From assembly GCA_015847255.1 (NCBI GenBank), contig JADLZK010001301.1, positions 1 through 64,000 on the forward strand: DNA of 64,000 nt. The letters run 5' to 3'. Within the stretch, counting starts at the first letter, position 1, and each line of letters begins with the position of its first letter. The notes below the pieces were generated by a model that saw only the letters and a list, made by a program, of their open reading frames with translations, did not search any database and was not told where the DNA came from. Of the stretch, positions 1 through 11,466 are shown piece by piece. This stretch comes from Hyparrhenia diplandra (Eukaryota; Streptophyta; Magnoliopsida; Poales; Poaceae). Made by a program: the position numbers and the translations under genes.

Positions 1-26
1 CTAGTGTATAGCGCGCGTTCGCGCGC
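1..26 (-). repeat. Helitron 3' terminus: hairpin plus CTAG
   Basis: On the minus strand the sequence ends with a GC-rich palindrome (bases 11-26, arms GCGCGCG and CGCGCGC around TT), six to ten bases of spacer, and CTAG at 4-1. Helitrons end in CTRR about 10-12 nt after a short hairpin and need no terminal inverted repeat. The expected flanking T lies outside the window and cannot be checked. Confidence 0.7.
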
Positions 27-1043
27 GCGAGACCCTGGCCGCCCGTTGCTGTTGAGCTTTCAGGACGAGCAGCGTGATGATGGCTGTGGAAGATCAGCAT
101 TAACTATGGCTCCTATATCGTATTCCAGCGCATGTAGTGGATGACGTTATCTTGTACCAGCAGAGGCACAAGAAGCTTTCTTTAGGCCGAGCAAAGGGGA
201 AACAACAGAATTGACGAATTCAAGAAGAGTCGATGAGTGGCTCGCTATGCACAGCAGCAATCTGATCTCCTGGACCGAATGTGTTCGACGGTCAATACAA
301 CCATGGCCGCGGTGTTGCCGTCGCGCCGTAGCAACACCGCTACTGGAGGCCACACTTTCAGTTTGTCTAAATCGAAATGCAAGTCATTAAACTAATTTTT
401 TCCCTGCCTATACAATAATGAATGTCCCAGGCATGGGACGCCAGCCCGTCGGTCGATGGTGCCTAGACAATGACGGCTCCAAAAGCAGGCAGAGGGCTGA
501 TCTGGACGCAAAAAGGCAGCGACTTCGTCCAGGCAAAAGATGTGCAGGGGGGGGCAATGGATCTGCAGAGGAGCAGTTCTGTTAGATAGATGCAAAGTGT
601 TGGCCACCAGTATGCGCAGGAAGATGTAGGATGGAACAATACCCACCTTATCTAGCCACTTTTGGGAAGCTGAGCAGAGGGCTGACGTGCTCTCTTGCTG
701 TCAGTAGCTTTGGCCTTGACAGAGCCACCGCTGCAGGTAAAGGAAATGACCAAATAGATGTCAGACGAGAGTATGTAGCGAGGTGGTCAGCGGATGTAGC
801 TCTTATGCAGTTAGAGGTAACAAACCAGCTAAGCAAGCGTGAGAAGAGAATAGATAGTTAGAGGGATGGTAGTTGCCACGCACCTCTTAGCATGTGCATG
901 GTCAGAATCATCGATCAGAGACCCACCATCCGTCCCTGCATTCTTCAGAACATTTTCTGGGAGAGCATCCTATGAGAGAACAAAATGTGTTGGTTAAGCA
1001 GACATGGCGATAGGATATGTTTCTAATCTCGTTCACAGATCTG

Positions 1044-3471
1044 TCAAAGCACAGAGGTTGATGAGGCAGCAACAAAAGAAAGGAAATAGTGCCATGCCTC
1101 GTCCTCTTGTTCATCGTCCGATGCGAAGTCAAGCCTTTTGCGAGCAGATGACTGCAGTTCTTTGTCTGACTTGTCACTGCACAGAGGCATCCAGAAATGG
1201 ACGGTTATGAATAGATGCTATATTTTTACTTTGGTCAAGGAAGAGAAGGTTACCTTATTTCGTTGGCTGTTGACACTATCTTAGAAGTGGCTTACGTCTG
1301 AAGAGGGTGTTAGAAGCACAGAAGTAGCAGCAGCTTTGTTGACAGAACTGGGCGTAGCAATGACCATCTGGGTATCAGCAGTTTCAGCGAGGCTCTGAGA
1401 GGAGCCGGGCTACTGGTACTACCACCACCTCCAATTCCAGGTGGGGAGGGGCAACATTAGGCTGACCATGCGATGTGATGACAGAAACAACCTGGTAGCT
1501 TTTTCGTTCCATGTAATAGCTCTGTTGAGTAAGAACAATGTGGAAGGTGAATCTGAGAGAAACCAGCCTGGTGATGTCTGGTGGATAGGCGCTTGGATTG
1601 CCAGCATTTCTCAGGAGCTGTTGAACTGACTTTCCAATCATCCGGCGTGCAGTATCACCAAAGCATATCATTTCCAGCATCATCGGTGCCATCAAGAGCT
1701 AGAAAAGATAACTTGTATCTATTCAGGAAGCAGAATAGAATCAGTTGTCAGATAGGCAGCGCCTGTAGGCTGAAGACATGGAACATTGGTGGGAGGATGC
1801 GGACTTACTTGAACCTATAGGCGTTTGTTGCACAGGCATTGCACCTGTAGCCTGAACCATCAACCACACAGGACTTGCTGCATTTGTTGCAAGAAGCAAA
1901 ACCACCAGGAAGCATGTGGAAGCAGCTGACCGATAGTAACGGAGCAGCGGTACCCATTGGGATGCAGAGAATCAGAGGCGGTAAGCAATTAGGGCATAGT
2001 AAAGTGGGCATTCAGAAAGGAGAGGAAGATGTACAGGGTAACTGGTTTACCAGGAAGTCATAGGGGTCCATCTCATTGAGTTCTCTTAGAGTTTTTTCTT
2101 CAGGAGCTGCAACCACTTCGTTCTGGGCAGGCTGATTCTGAGGTGCAGCAACTGACCTGACCTGGATGACCTGGTTCGTAACTCGAAGAGTGTGGGGAAT
2201 AGATCAGAATACGCATAGGAGCTTTATAGTCTAGAGCGTGGAGACAACAAAAAGGTGTCAATATAAATTGATCCCACAAACCTGTCATAGAACTGGCGAG
2301 CCTCGGGTATATCTGGATTGAAGTACCAACGGGATGCTGTGTTTTGCGCTGATATAATAGGTATCTGTACAGTTTCAATTAGGTATTAGTGTTCTGGGCA
2401 GCCATGCTGAGCAGGTATTGTTGGCGCAATTAAAGCATACAACACAGAACCCTGGATTCAAGGCGGCGGTACGTACTCACTGGTAGGATTTCATGAGGCC
2501 CCCAAGCGAAAAGGACCACAATAGGCTTGTCTCTAGAAGCAACATTGACACCTTCAGTGTTGAAAGCAGCAGCTCTGTTCCCCACAGAGTCACCTTCATC
2601 TCTGAGTACCTATGATTGTTGGGGGGGGGCAGAACACGACACACAGAGTTAAAATACTGGGACACTAATCGAGGTTCGAGTAGAGTGAGGAAGCCTAACC
2701 TTATATCCCTCAAAATTATGTGCCTTGTGAGGGTTGGTGCCGGCTTGTTTGGCAGATGCACCATGTAAGCCTCAGACTGCTCAACCAAGATGCCAATGGT
2801 GTCTGCAGCAGGAACAGTATTAGAGAAGTAGAGGAACACAAACAACAGGAGCCGTAGGCGGCGTTGTCGTACCAACAAAATCCCTTGTGTCGCCAGCATG
2901 GGAGGGAAGTTCACTGATAGGGGTCAGCCTGTAGGCATACTTTGGGAAATCAGGAAGGTCAGTCACCGGAGCGGAAACAGTGGTACGCAGCGTGAATTCG
3001 ACCATGTAGCGACAGGCAACAGACCTATAAGCTGATTTTGCATTGGACACCCTGAAACGGCTGATCACATAGATGCTCCCTTCCTCAATGAGAAGGCTTT
3101 TTGATTCAACCTGAGCATCAGGAATCTCACCATAGATACTGTTTCCCTGCGAACAAAACCAAGAAAATGGATAGTTACTATGTATGTATATGCAGAGAAT
3201 ACAAACAACAATAGAAGGCGGAGTAATCAGTAATTATGGGAGAACCTCACAGCAACAGTCATAATAAGTATATGTATAGAGCAGAGACCAGGTCTATAAG
3301 TGACAGGGGCATAGGTTAAAGAGCAGACCCTTTCATCAACAAGCACAAGATCAACATGCTGTATGGGACCGTCATCATCCCCACCGCAGTACTCCCACTT
3401 GCGACAAACCGGACACAGATGGTCGAGCGCCACTCACGAGGACGCAGAGCAGGAACAAGATCGTAAACCAT
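1044..3471 (-). CDS. RPA1-like single-strand DNA-binding protein (Helitron RPA), frameshifted
   Basis: Resembles the large subunit of replication protein A, of the plant DUF223/Helitron type. Exons on the minus strand: 3471-3329, 3146-2873, 2802-2700, 2609-2481, 2364-2282, about 2170-2051, about 1970-1809, 1718-1254, 1176-1044. Most have GT-AG borders; the borders around exons 6 and 7 are unresolved. The N-terminal OB fold includes GNSIYGEIPDAQ and FPKYAYRLTPISELP. The middle OB fold includes MKVTLWG and RWYFNPDIPEA. A C4 zinc ribbon (SCNKC, then YRCNAC) and a C-terminal OB fold (MICFGDTARRMIGKS) follow, and the tail is acidic (DDEQEDEAWH). Seven single-base homopolymer indels break the literal frame, at 3409, 2580, 1898, 1674, 1443, 1400 and 1292. 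No substitution-type stop was seen. Probably binds single-strand DNA during Helitron rolling-circle transposition (family inference). Confidence 0.75.
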
Positions 3472-3713
3472 GGTGCAGGGCTGCAGAAGCATTTTTTAAA
3501 AGGAAAAGTTAGACAGCAACGGCGAAGAACTGATTAAGCAGCTGCAGCCAAATACTCCTGTCTGCACCATGATAGAGAGGTTAGGAAAACAATAATGCAT
3601 GCATCAGTATGGCAGTTCGAAGGTATTAGGATGAGAAATAGACCTACACAAATTTCTGAGTAGGAATGCAGGCACCAGAAATAATGGAAAGATATAGGAA
3701 CCATTCTATAGAC

Positions 3714-4133
3714 CTACACATTCTTCTTACCAATCTCGTTGCTATCGACACACCCACGATCTACAGCGTCAACTATACCATGAAGGCTTTCTATGCGTAG
3801 ATTTTTCTGATTTTTAATGACATACCAAAGCCTATTCTCGTCTATACATGCACGTGCATCGATCTTCGCCTGAGTAGACAGGGAACCATAGCATAAGAAG
3901 GGATTGGGCTGATTCTTTCTATAGTGGAGCTGATGCCTGTAGTAATCTTGCATGGTCATCTTAACTCTAGAATTCTTCGTTTTTAACTGCGCCCTTGTAT
4001 TCAACACCAATCTGGAAACCACGCTCACCATGAAATCATCATTATAAATATTTCTAGATCGTTGGCATCCTTTATTAGCTTCTTTAGCTTGGGTTAGCAC
4101 TTCTATGCATTCATATAAATCGTAGATGCACAT
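3714..4133 (-). pseudogene. Helitron Rep/helicase N-terminal domain fragment
   Basis: A 139-residue reading frame matching, by recall, the Helitron_like_N region of grass Helitron transposases. Landmarks are MTMQDYYRHQLHYR, NQPNPFLCYG, TQAKIDARACIDENRLWYV and VDRGCVDSNEIGKK. In full-length proteins this region is followed by a LPSS-type segment and then the HUH Rep and PIF1-type helicase domains. Here the frame stops just after IGKKNV, so all catalytic parts are missing. It lies on the same strand as the RPA1-like gene and 240 bp upstream of it, consistent with one Helitron. Rep remnant identity is fairly secure; function is unlikely. Confidence 0.75.
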
Positions 4134-5080
4134 GATGAATATTGTTTTTCCGGATTATGTCAAGTCAACATTTTGTTCAACTGCAAACTGAACACATGTA
4201 CTATATGTGCCTTCTCGAGAAGTAAATATCTGTATAGATAAGATGTTATTCTAGAGTGGATAGGACCATTTACGTCATGACTGGTGCATTAATTTGTATG
4301 GTGATATTGATCAATGTTCCATGCAAAACATTTTCATTGCACAGCGTCAGGTTGTTTGCTGGAACTGCAACCAGCCCACCACCACCACATCAAGGGATAA
4401 GAAGCCAGGGGTCTTCTGGTAGAGCGTCTCCTTCCATGTGCAGGGTGCAGTGGCTGTGCGGACCTAGCCTGATGATCCGAATCTGTGTTTTCTTTTTCAA
4501 CTAAAATTTTCATTAACATGCACTCTGTTGGATCTTCATATTGTGATACAGTGTGGCTTAGTTGAAGGAGCTAGCTGAATTTGCTTGTGAGATTGGCTTA
4601 GTGCAAACTTACACTATTATGCGTTATGGGTTATGGAAAAAGCAATTGCGATGACCATTCTAACTGGCCTATGTTCTGGTGAAGTGAGATTAGCTGAAGC
4701 CCAGCAATGAGAGCACGAAAATGTTACTGTAGGGAATAATATGGTCATCAAATTGTAGTGTCTGGTTACAAAACTCTGTCTTGGCAAACTGGTTATATGA
4801 CTAAAGCACTGATCTCATACCTCTACGTCTGTACTCTGTACTTCCCAGGATGGAATAGTACCTGAAAGCTTCTGCATTTTTTTTATCAAACTTCGTGTAT
4901 TAGCAACATCTATATACCACTTATGGATTCCTATATACTTCTCGAACCCACCTTATAGAAGTGTCAAACCTTCCTTTTGTGAATGAGTATTTCATGATTC
5001 ATAGCTGCACAAAGCAAGAGTGGGTGCAGCGGAGCTCGTCTATCAACATAACAGCCTCTGAAGGAAAGCTATAGCCTGCA
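4134..5080. other. AT-rich stretch, no gene seen
   Basis: Moderately AT-rich DNA upstream (minus-strand sense) of the Rep fragment. Only short frames without recognisable domains were seen. It may belong to the Helitron, but no terminus or target duplication was found. Confidence 0.4.
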
Positions 5081-6745
5081 ATGCAGCACGCTCTAGGCAG
5101 ATCCCAAGAAATCATCCTCAGGCGCCCAAAAGAAGAGGCCACGACACGGCGTGGCACTCCCAACGCAGGGGGACCGCAACCTCGACGCCATAGACAGGCG
5201 TTCCATCTCCGGCAAACTCAAAGACAACCAACGCATACGACAACCCGCACCGGGCTGCAACCGTCTGAAGCAGCGCCAAATAGGACGCATGGATAGCAAA
5301 CATGGCGCCACCTCTCACTGGCTATTTTTGAAAACAAAAATAAAAAAAAAAGAAACCCAACGCCACGCCGCCCAGAACAGGTAAAACGTAAAGGGAAAGA
5401 AAAGAAAAAGGAGGATGTCAGACCAATATCCAAGGCACCAATCCTACCTAGATACGAACACAATGCAGGCAAATTCTAAAACGGAGCGTCGCGAATCACC
5501 ATACCTGTGGCCCGGCGAACCGAATCGGCAACCCCGCACCTAAATCCTGTCCCCCGGCGATGAACTCCGACGGCGGAAAAGCGCAGCAGTCGTTCCCCGC
5601 AACGCTTCCCCCAGCCAGGTCACCTCAGCCTCCCTCGAGCACCTACAAAACAGGGCACGGCATTCGACGCGTAGGGAGGGAGCATCAGCTCTGAAGCTGG
5701 ACGGAACGTAATCGAGAAGGGGATGCGGTCGAAAGGGCATGAGCGGCGAGCCGCCATGGTAGCTTACCTCACAGAAACGGCGAGACAGCACGGGAGCCCG
5801 AACGGAATCGGCGGCGACCAGTTTTATTGGGCCGTTCCCGCTGGTAGAATTGTTGGCGCAGGGGAACAGCTAACCCCGAGCAGTCCCCGACAGCTGGGGC
5901 CAGACACCTATGGCCCCCTTATCATCGACACCCCAGTTCGCCGGATCTGTCAAACCGCGCACGCGCGAGCCCGGCAAGGCAGCGACGGGTCCGCAAGCGG
6001 ACGCTGTCACCGACACCGGACCCCACCGTGGCGACGCACGTCGAGGCCTCCACGGCCGCACAGGGACCCACAGGAGGACAGCGGCGCACGCGCGCAGCTT
6101 ATCAGGCAGGCGACGCAGCCGCTGACTATGGGCTCCACACCGTCTCGACCAACCATGCGTCGACAACGTCGAAGCGTTTCAGCGTGGAGGACGGACCGGC
6201 CATGCCCCCTCGCGAGACGGAAAAGCGCCGTCTGGACGTGCGACGGGAGTTGACCGCTGTGCCGCCGTACCGCCAGCCAATGCCATGTAAACAACAGCCA
6301 AGGCGTCAGCGTTGAAAGGGGACGGCGACCCATCTCGCACGTTCGGCTGCAGTACTGGTCCGCGCTTGCGTACGCGCGCGAGGCGCCACCGCCGCCTAAC
6401 CTCCAACGCCGCCAAGTGGACCCCGTACGGCACGGACCCACCCTCAGCTGCACACGACGGCCCAGGCGGCCAGCGGGTATCCCAGGAGAGGCACAGAAGC
6501 GCTACCGCGCGGAGGCGAGGGAGTAGGGCCCCACCAGCACAGGGTGCGCGGAGGCGAGGAGTAGGACCCAGCGGGGCCAGCTGCCGTCCGCCGGCCAAAC
6601 CAGCTCCTGTCCGTCCAACGGAAATCCAATGGTCGGGGCTGTTCCGTCGACGTGTCCACCTTGTGGCCGGGGCGTGGCCTGGTAGTCTCATCTTTCTACA
6701 TTTGGATCTAGTCATGAGATTGGTCAGGATTCAGGAACTTTGATG
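5081..6745. other. GC-rich block with unsupported overlapping frames
   Basis: A GC-rich island with long overlapping open frames on both strands, typical of GC-rich noncoding or 5'-gene sequence. None has recognisable domains. On the minus strand a frame from 5791 to 5540 starts with a GCCATGGCGG context, and a possible splice donor (CAG/GTATGG) lies near 5508. This could be a gene 5' end, either captured or belonging to the Helitron transcript. I cannot identify a product. Confidence 0.35.
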
Positions 6746-6824
6746 AGTGTCATCCCTTGTTGTGCATTGATGCGTATTTGGATCTAGTCATGAGATTGGT
6801 CAGGATTCAGGAACTTTGACGAGT
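6700..6824. repeat. 49-bp direct repeat, two copies
   Basis: Copies at 6700-6748 and 6776-6824 are identical except for one T/C difference. They are separated by 27 bp that include a TGCATTGATGCG-like segment. No coding sequence overlaps. This is a local tandem-type duplication; its origin is not evident. Confidence 0.9.
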
Positions 6825-7204
6825 ACATAGCACAGTTTCGTTAATGCGTGTCTTATTTGGCGCGTTGCATTGGCATGCAAAACGCCTAGGATCGGAGAGC
6901 CACTTCTATTGATCGAGACACTACTCCTACAGCTTGTAGTTTCAGCAAATCTTTTGGTTCACATGACAGCACTGAATCGGGTTCTCTGAATGGACCAGAT
7001 CCAGCTGCACGCACGCTGCAGTGTGCACGGCAAGAAATTAAGCTCTGAGCGAGCAGGGTACGTGCATTCAACTGAACTCAGCTAGCTACTGTAGCTCTAG
7101 CTGAAGCCTGAGCATGGCCCCTGACGCCTGACGCCATTGAATTCATCCGCTCCTGCCTCTGCCCGCCTGCCAACATTGAACTCCATCACACTGTCATCAC
7201 CATT
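6825..7204. other. No gene seen
   Basis: AT-balanced sequence between the 49-bp repeat and a MITE. No reading frame with recognisable content and no terminal repeats were found. Confidence 0.4.
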
Positions 7205-7464
7205 CCTTGTTTAGATGGCTAAAATTTGTAACCGTACGTCACATCTTACACTGTAGTACGTTTCGTTTGTTAGTGGTAAATATCATCCTACCATGGAGTA
7301 ACTAGGCTCAAAAGAATCGTCTCGCAATGTACATCTAAACTGTGTAATTAGTTATTTTTTTACCTACATTTAATACTCCAAACATATGTCTTTTGGTGTA
7401 TTTAATGTGATGTGATGGAGAGAAAGTGAGAAAAATGTTAGAAATTTTAGCCATCTAAACAAGG
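7205..7464. mobile_element. TIR MITE (CCTTGTTTAG family)
   Basis: About 260 bp bounded by inverted repeats CCTTGTTTAGATGGCTAAAA and its complement ending TAAACAAGG. The interior contains a segment near 7310-7330 (caaaagaatcgtctcgc) seen in many grass MITEs of this type. The target duplication is not clear, so the superfamily is left open. Confidence 0.75.
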
Positions 7465-8337
7465 CCTAGATGCATCGTCCGTCCTACCAGCGAGCGAGCA
7501 CTTCTTCCACGGTCACCTGATCCTGCTTCTACACTACTGACCAGCACGCACTCGATCACACGCCAAACTAGAGGCGAGTAGTCGACGACGCAGGGCTCGT
7601 GATATTGCACTGGATGCAAAAGAATCTACCATCAATACGTGGGTATAAAAAAAATTAAAGTTATGATATATTTGTGAGTAAATATTGTGTACCTTACAAT
7701 AGAAGAAAGAAAATATGTAAATGTGTCCCAACAGCCTTGGAGAGGGTCGGCGATGACGGTGCCGGCGGCGCACCTGGCAATGTCGTCGTCGACGTCGTCA
7801 CTTGCCACAGGTGCGAGTGGCGCGGCAGGAGATGGGGCATCGTACTGGCGCACGAGGCTGATGGCCTCATACATCATATGTGGTTCCTCCCACTGGAGTG
7901 CTTCCCGAAGAGTATCGCGGAGCCCGCCTACAAAGAGGTGGACGCGGTGGAGCATGCTCGGTGCAGCATAGGCCTCGAAGGTGTTGATGTAGTCGCTCAA
8001 GTCGCCCCCTCGTCGTGGGGTGCCAGATCACTCCTCGTGTCGTTGTCGATGGGTGGCCCGATGTCGTGCCTGAGGTAGCGCGTAAAGTCATCCCACTCCA
8101 CCAACGGTCTCCTCCCTGGATAGCCAGTTGAACCCGAGCTCGCGGCTTTTGTCGGATGGAAAGCAAAGATACCATACGTGGAACTCTAGGTCAAGGTCCT
8201 TCTGTATCTCGAAGAACATCTCCATCTTGCCGAGCCAGAGGTCGGGGGTGTCGGTGCCATCGTAGGTCGGTACTTCCAGGCGTACCGTAAATTGTGGAGG
8301 GAGCAGGGTCACCGTCGGGGTACGGGGGTAGGTGGAC

Positions 8338-9752
8338 TGTTGACACCTGTTATAGCATAATATTAATAGTCAACTAAATATAAAATAAGAGCATAAAATA
8401 AATATCAACATAGACTAGGGTTTTACTAACATAATTCCACGAGCTTTGGTGATTTATATCTTTACAGGGACTTAATAGATAAATGCAGAGAAGAATGGAG
8501 AAAGTTTTAGAGTTTACCTCCCATACGATGACAAGACTTGACCGTGAAGTAACTTTACCCAAAATGTGGACTAAAATACTCTAGAAGACTCCAGGAGATA
8601 CCAGAAGAAAGGTGATACAAATAGGCCATAAGACCCTGGCGGCCGCCAGAGCCTTTTAGGCCGGCCGCCAGGTGGGTCCCACATGTCAGCCTGAGATTTC
8701 TATGGCGGTTTACCACCGACCTTGAGGTTGTATCTACACCGTTATTGAAGGTCGGTTTGATCCAATGGTGGAGATTAAACGGATCCATAGGAGAGTTGTA
8801 AACGCAATACAGAAGGACTGCTTCACCAAGGCCTATATAAGAAGACCCCCTGACCCCAGGGTTAAACCCTAATTCATTACTAATTCATTCTATTCATTCA
8901 TCTCTCAGTTGTAGAGGGGTCCCAATGTAAGGATCACCTCTCTCTCAGGGATTAGTGAATTAGAAGTAAATTAGAAGTAGATTAGATCTAATCTAGATCT
9001 AATCAAGAGTAAAGGAGAGTGGAGTTATACTCCGGTTCTGGAGATGTCTACAGAGTTTGGTATGTCTTGTATCCTTTCTTTGTAAGACTTCATATATTTA
9101 TCTTCTCTATTTACTTCTATGTCTTTCATATATGGTTAGTATAGTTGTTATACCATTGCATAGGATCTTCGCTCGCATCGAGTGCTCTAATTATCATATG
9201 TGATTAGAGTAGTAATCGATAGTGTAGACTTGGTGTCTAGGCTATAGGTTACCTGAGATTGCACCCAACCCCATGGATAGTTTGTGGTAGCCCCAGGTGG
9301 TGACAGCCCTGACGGCCGACGTATTCCACCACGTTCGGGTTGGTGTTTGTAGGACCGTAGTCAGAGCTTCCTAGCCCCCTTCTCATCTCTTTCTGTGGCT
9401 AGTGTTCTGATGTCTCGAAGTGTTATGGTGTGATTGCTATCGTAGAACCTAAGTAATAGAGAAGTATATAGGAACCTTGATCTCTCCCTTTGACCTCTTG
9501 ATTAGTTTAGTTATTCTTTTATTAGGTATGTTATTATTTTATGCTTTGTTATTTACTTACTCCCCCACTTTAGTCTAGTGGTTTGCTAAGTTAGTGGATA
9601 CATGATTGTGACTTATTAGAATTCTTTAGCCAAAGCTTCCCTGTGGATACGATACTCTAGAATACTTATCCTAGGGAAAAGCTACAATGGTAGGTGTTAC
9701 AGGCGCTGCGCAGAATTCTTCATATTATTTTAGCACTTAACAAATGCCAACA
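8338..9752 (+). mobile_element. Solo LTR of gypsy element with TGGAC duplication
   Basis: A 1.4-kb LTR starting TGTTGACACC and ending GCCAACA, flanked by a perfect 5-bp duplication TGGAC (8333-8337 and 9753-9757). It interrupts the gag frame of the minus-strand element around it. It is homologous to the LTR at 51301-52515 in the opposite orientation. Shared stretches include the one around 9260-9400, which contains ATTGCACCCAACCCCATGG. A single LTR with intact duplication indicates LTR-LTR recombination after insertion. Confidence 0.9.
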
Positions 9753-10146
9753 TGGACCGACGATCTGGGGTTGTGGAATCGCTGGTGGCGCCATGAGCGC
9801 CTCCTCCGCGCTGCTGTCCGCTTCTGGCTGGAGGATGGCGAGGTCGGTCGGTGTTGTCGTCGGTGGCGTCGTCAGGGACGAGGGCGGTACCCATGGCGGC
9901 GCTGGGGTGTCGCCAGCGGCGGCGGCCATGGCCGGGCTGTCCTCGGCCGTCGTGGAGCGGAGTGGTGGAAGGAGGAGCTTGGTGTTGGCGTGGTCGTTCT
10001 CCATGTGGCGAAGGCGGGCTTCAATCTCGCCGAAACGCCGGTCGATCTTCTCGGTTGTCGCCGAGGAGATGCTTGAGAGACATGAAGAAGTCATGCATCT
10101 CGGAAGCCATCGGTGGTGAGAATCGCCCCGGTCTCCGGGTACCACG

Positions 10147-10662
10147 TGTCACAACCACCTTGGGGCGGCGATGACGGTGTCGGGCGGGTGCACTTTTGAT
10201 GGCGGCGGTGGAGGCGGCGGCACTAGCCTAGGGGGGGCGTGCGTGAGCGTGAGTCTTGTGAGGGGGGAGGTGGCGCCGGGTAGGGAGTTGGGAGCAAGAG
10301 CGTGGAATATTTTCTTTATTTGAGTGTCCCTAAAAGATTACATCCTCCTTTTTTTATATAGCACTTATATGAGACTTGTATCTCAAGCAATCTCTAAAGG
10401 TTTCCTTATATTTTCAGAATACTTTTTACAAGCAAACTCTTATTCTTTTCTAATAGGAGATTTCCTTATACATTGGAATATCCCCTTCACATAAAAAGTC
10501 ATAATCCTAATTGTAGACGATGACGCGAATGACGGGAACGACGGCGGCGGCGGCGGCAACGTCGGCCCCTACTTGGGTGCGTGCCTGCTCCTTCCTAGGC
10601 TGGCCTTGCCGGCTAGCCCGCGCCTAGCCCCCTCTGGGCCGGGCTGGTCCTGTGCCGTGACA
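10147..10662 (-). repeat. LTR of the gag-only element
   Basis: Bounded by TGTCAC (10147) and GTGACA (10657-10662). It contains the AT-rich core shared with the LTRs at 38043 and 40106, including poly(A)-region-like TATATAGCACTTATATGAG. In minus orientation it is the 5' LTR and directly precedes the gag frame. Confidence 0.85.
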
Positions 10663-10805
10663 AAATGATATTTTAATTTGATAAAGCCTCGATAGGATAT
10701 TGTCATACTAGTACCGCTAATATAATGTCATGGTCTTTTTTTTGTCCCGTTACAATGCGGACAACAATTTTGGTAGTAATAATGAATTTATCCTAATTTT
10801 ACTAG

Positions 10806-11154
10806 TTTTTTTTTAATTACACAGTACAACACGCACGCCCACAACACGCACACCCACTCAGTCCTATGAACACACATACACAAGCCTTACCTTTACGAGT
10901 ACCTCCGCAAAATTGAGCCGACAAATCTAGAGAACGACGAAGTCATCACAAACACCTTACCGTTGATATGAACGTCGCCTACCACTAACGAAGTCATCAC
11001 ATGCGCCCTACTATCGAGGGAACGTCACCTACCACTTAGACGATAGCACCCATAAATTGAGAAAAATACGAACAAATGTGCCAAGTTAAGAATTTGAATC
11101 CAGCAGGTTCCACCACAAGTACATGTCCAATTGATTTATGATCAGTTCACTACG
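10806..11154 (-). mobile_element. SINE-like retroposon with 11-bp target duplication
   Basis: Begins on the plus strand with a T run, which is the poly(A) tail of a minus-strand retroposon. It contains the CACGC/CACAC-rich segment common in rice SINE or RTE-LINE 3' ends. Flanking duplicates AATTTTACTAG (10795-10805) and AATTTTACTGG (11155-11165) differ by one base. No coding capacity. The precise family is uncertain. Confidence 0.7.
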
Positions 11155-11165
11155 AATTTTACTGG

Positions 11166-11466
11166 TAATAGTAATGAATTTATTCTTTAAAGTTTTGAGA
11201 GGTTTTTTTTAACAATGGGACTGTTTTTCTCACTTGTATAAATTAGTTCAACAAAGGTCCGATTGTTCCCGAAATCCTAATGCTCCAATAGAGGCATCAT
11301 CCACCAATAGCTGCTTTTCCCCCTTCTAAAAAAAACCAATAGCTGCTTCCCATCCGTCATCCCCATCGCCCGCCGTCACTCGCCGGTAGCCATCGCCGGC
11401 AAGCGACCCGCCGCCACCTCACTCGCCCGGCCGCAACTCCCCATCACTCGCTTTTTTTTATTTTTA
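11166..11466. other. No gene seen
   Basis: A T-rich stretch followed by a GC-rich segment (about 11340-11450) made of CGCCG/CACTCG repeats. No coding evidence. Confidence 0.4.

Larger units (their letters stand above)
1..4133 (-). mobile_element. Helitron with RPA1-like gene and Rep fragment
   Basis: Minus-strand Helitron. Its 3' end is seen at bases 1-26: CTAG at 1-4, a short spacer, then a GC-rich palindrome. Reading inward it carries an RPA1-like gene (3471 to 1044) and, upstream, a fragment of the Rep-associated Helitron N-terminal domain (4133 to 3714). Plant Helitrons are known to encode a Rep/helicase protein and often a separate RPA-like single-strand-binding protein, so this gene order is expected. 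No helicase or HUH Rep motif was found, so the copy is probably not autonomous. The 5' TC end was not found. It lies beyond 4133, possibly beyond the GC-rich block at 5081-6745. Confidence 0.75.
7632..10662 (-). mobile_element. Gag-only LTR retrotransposon, 3'-truncated, split by a solo LTR
   Basis: Minus-strand element homologous to the complete copy at 38043-40568. Its 5' LTR is 10147-10662. A gag-like reading frame follows on the minus strand at about 10119-9758 and resumes at 8332-7735 after a solo LTR insertion. Shared peptides include EKIDRRFGEIEARL, NDHANTKLLLPPL, VGGLRDTLREALQWEEP and AISLVRQYDAP. The 3' part and 3' LTR are missing beyond about 7632. No protease, integrase or reverse transcriptase was found, so it depended on other elements for movement. 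Confidence 0.8.

Noticed and set aside
5723..6743. Long overlapping frames of 140-180 codons on both strands
   Set aside because: GC-rich sequence has few chance stops. Frames overlap on both strands with no recognisable motif.
9694..10174. Plus-strand frames of 107-141 codons
   Set aside because: They are antisense to the gag frame, which matches the copy at 38533-39826.
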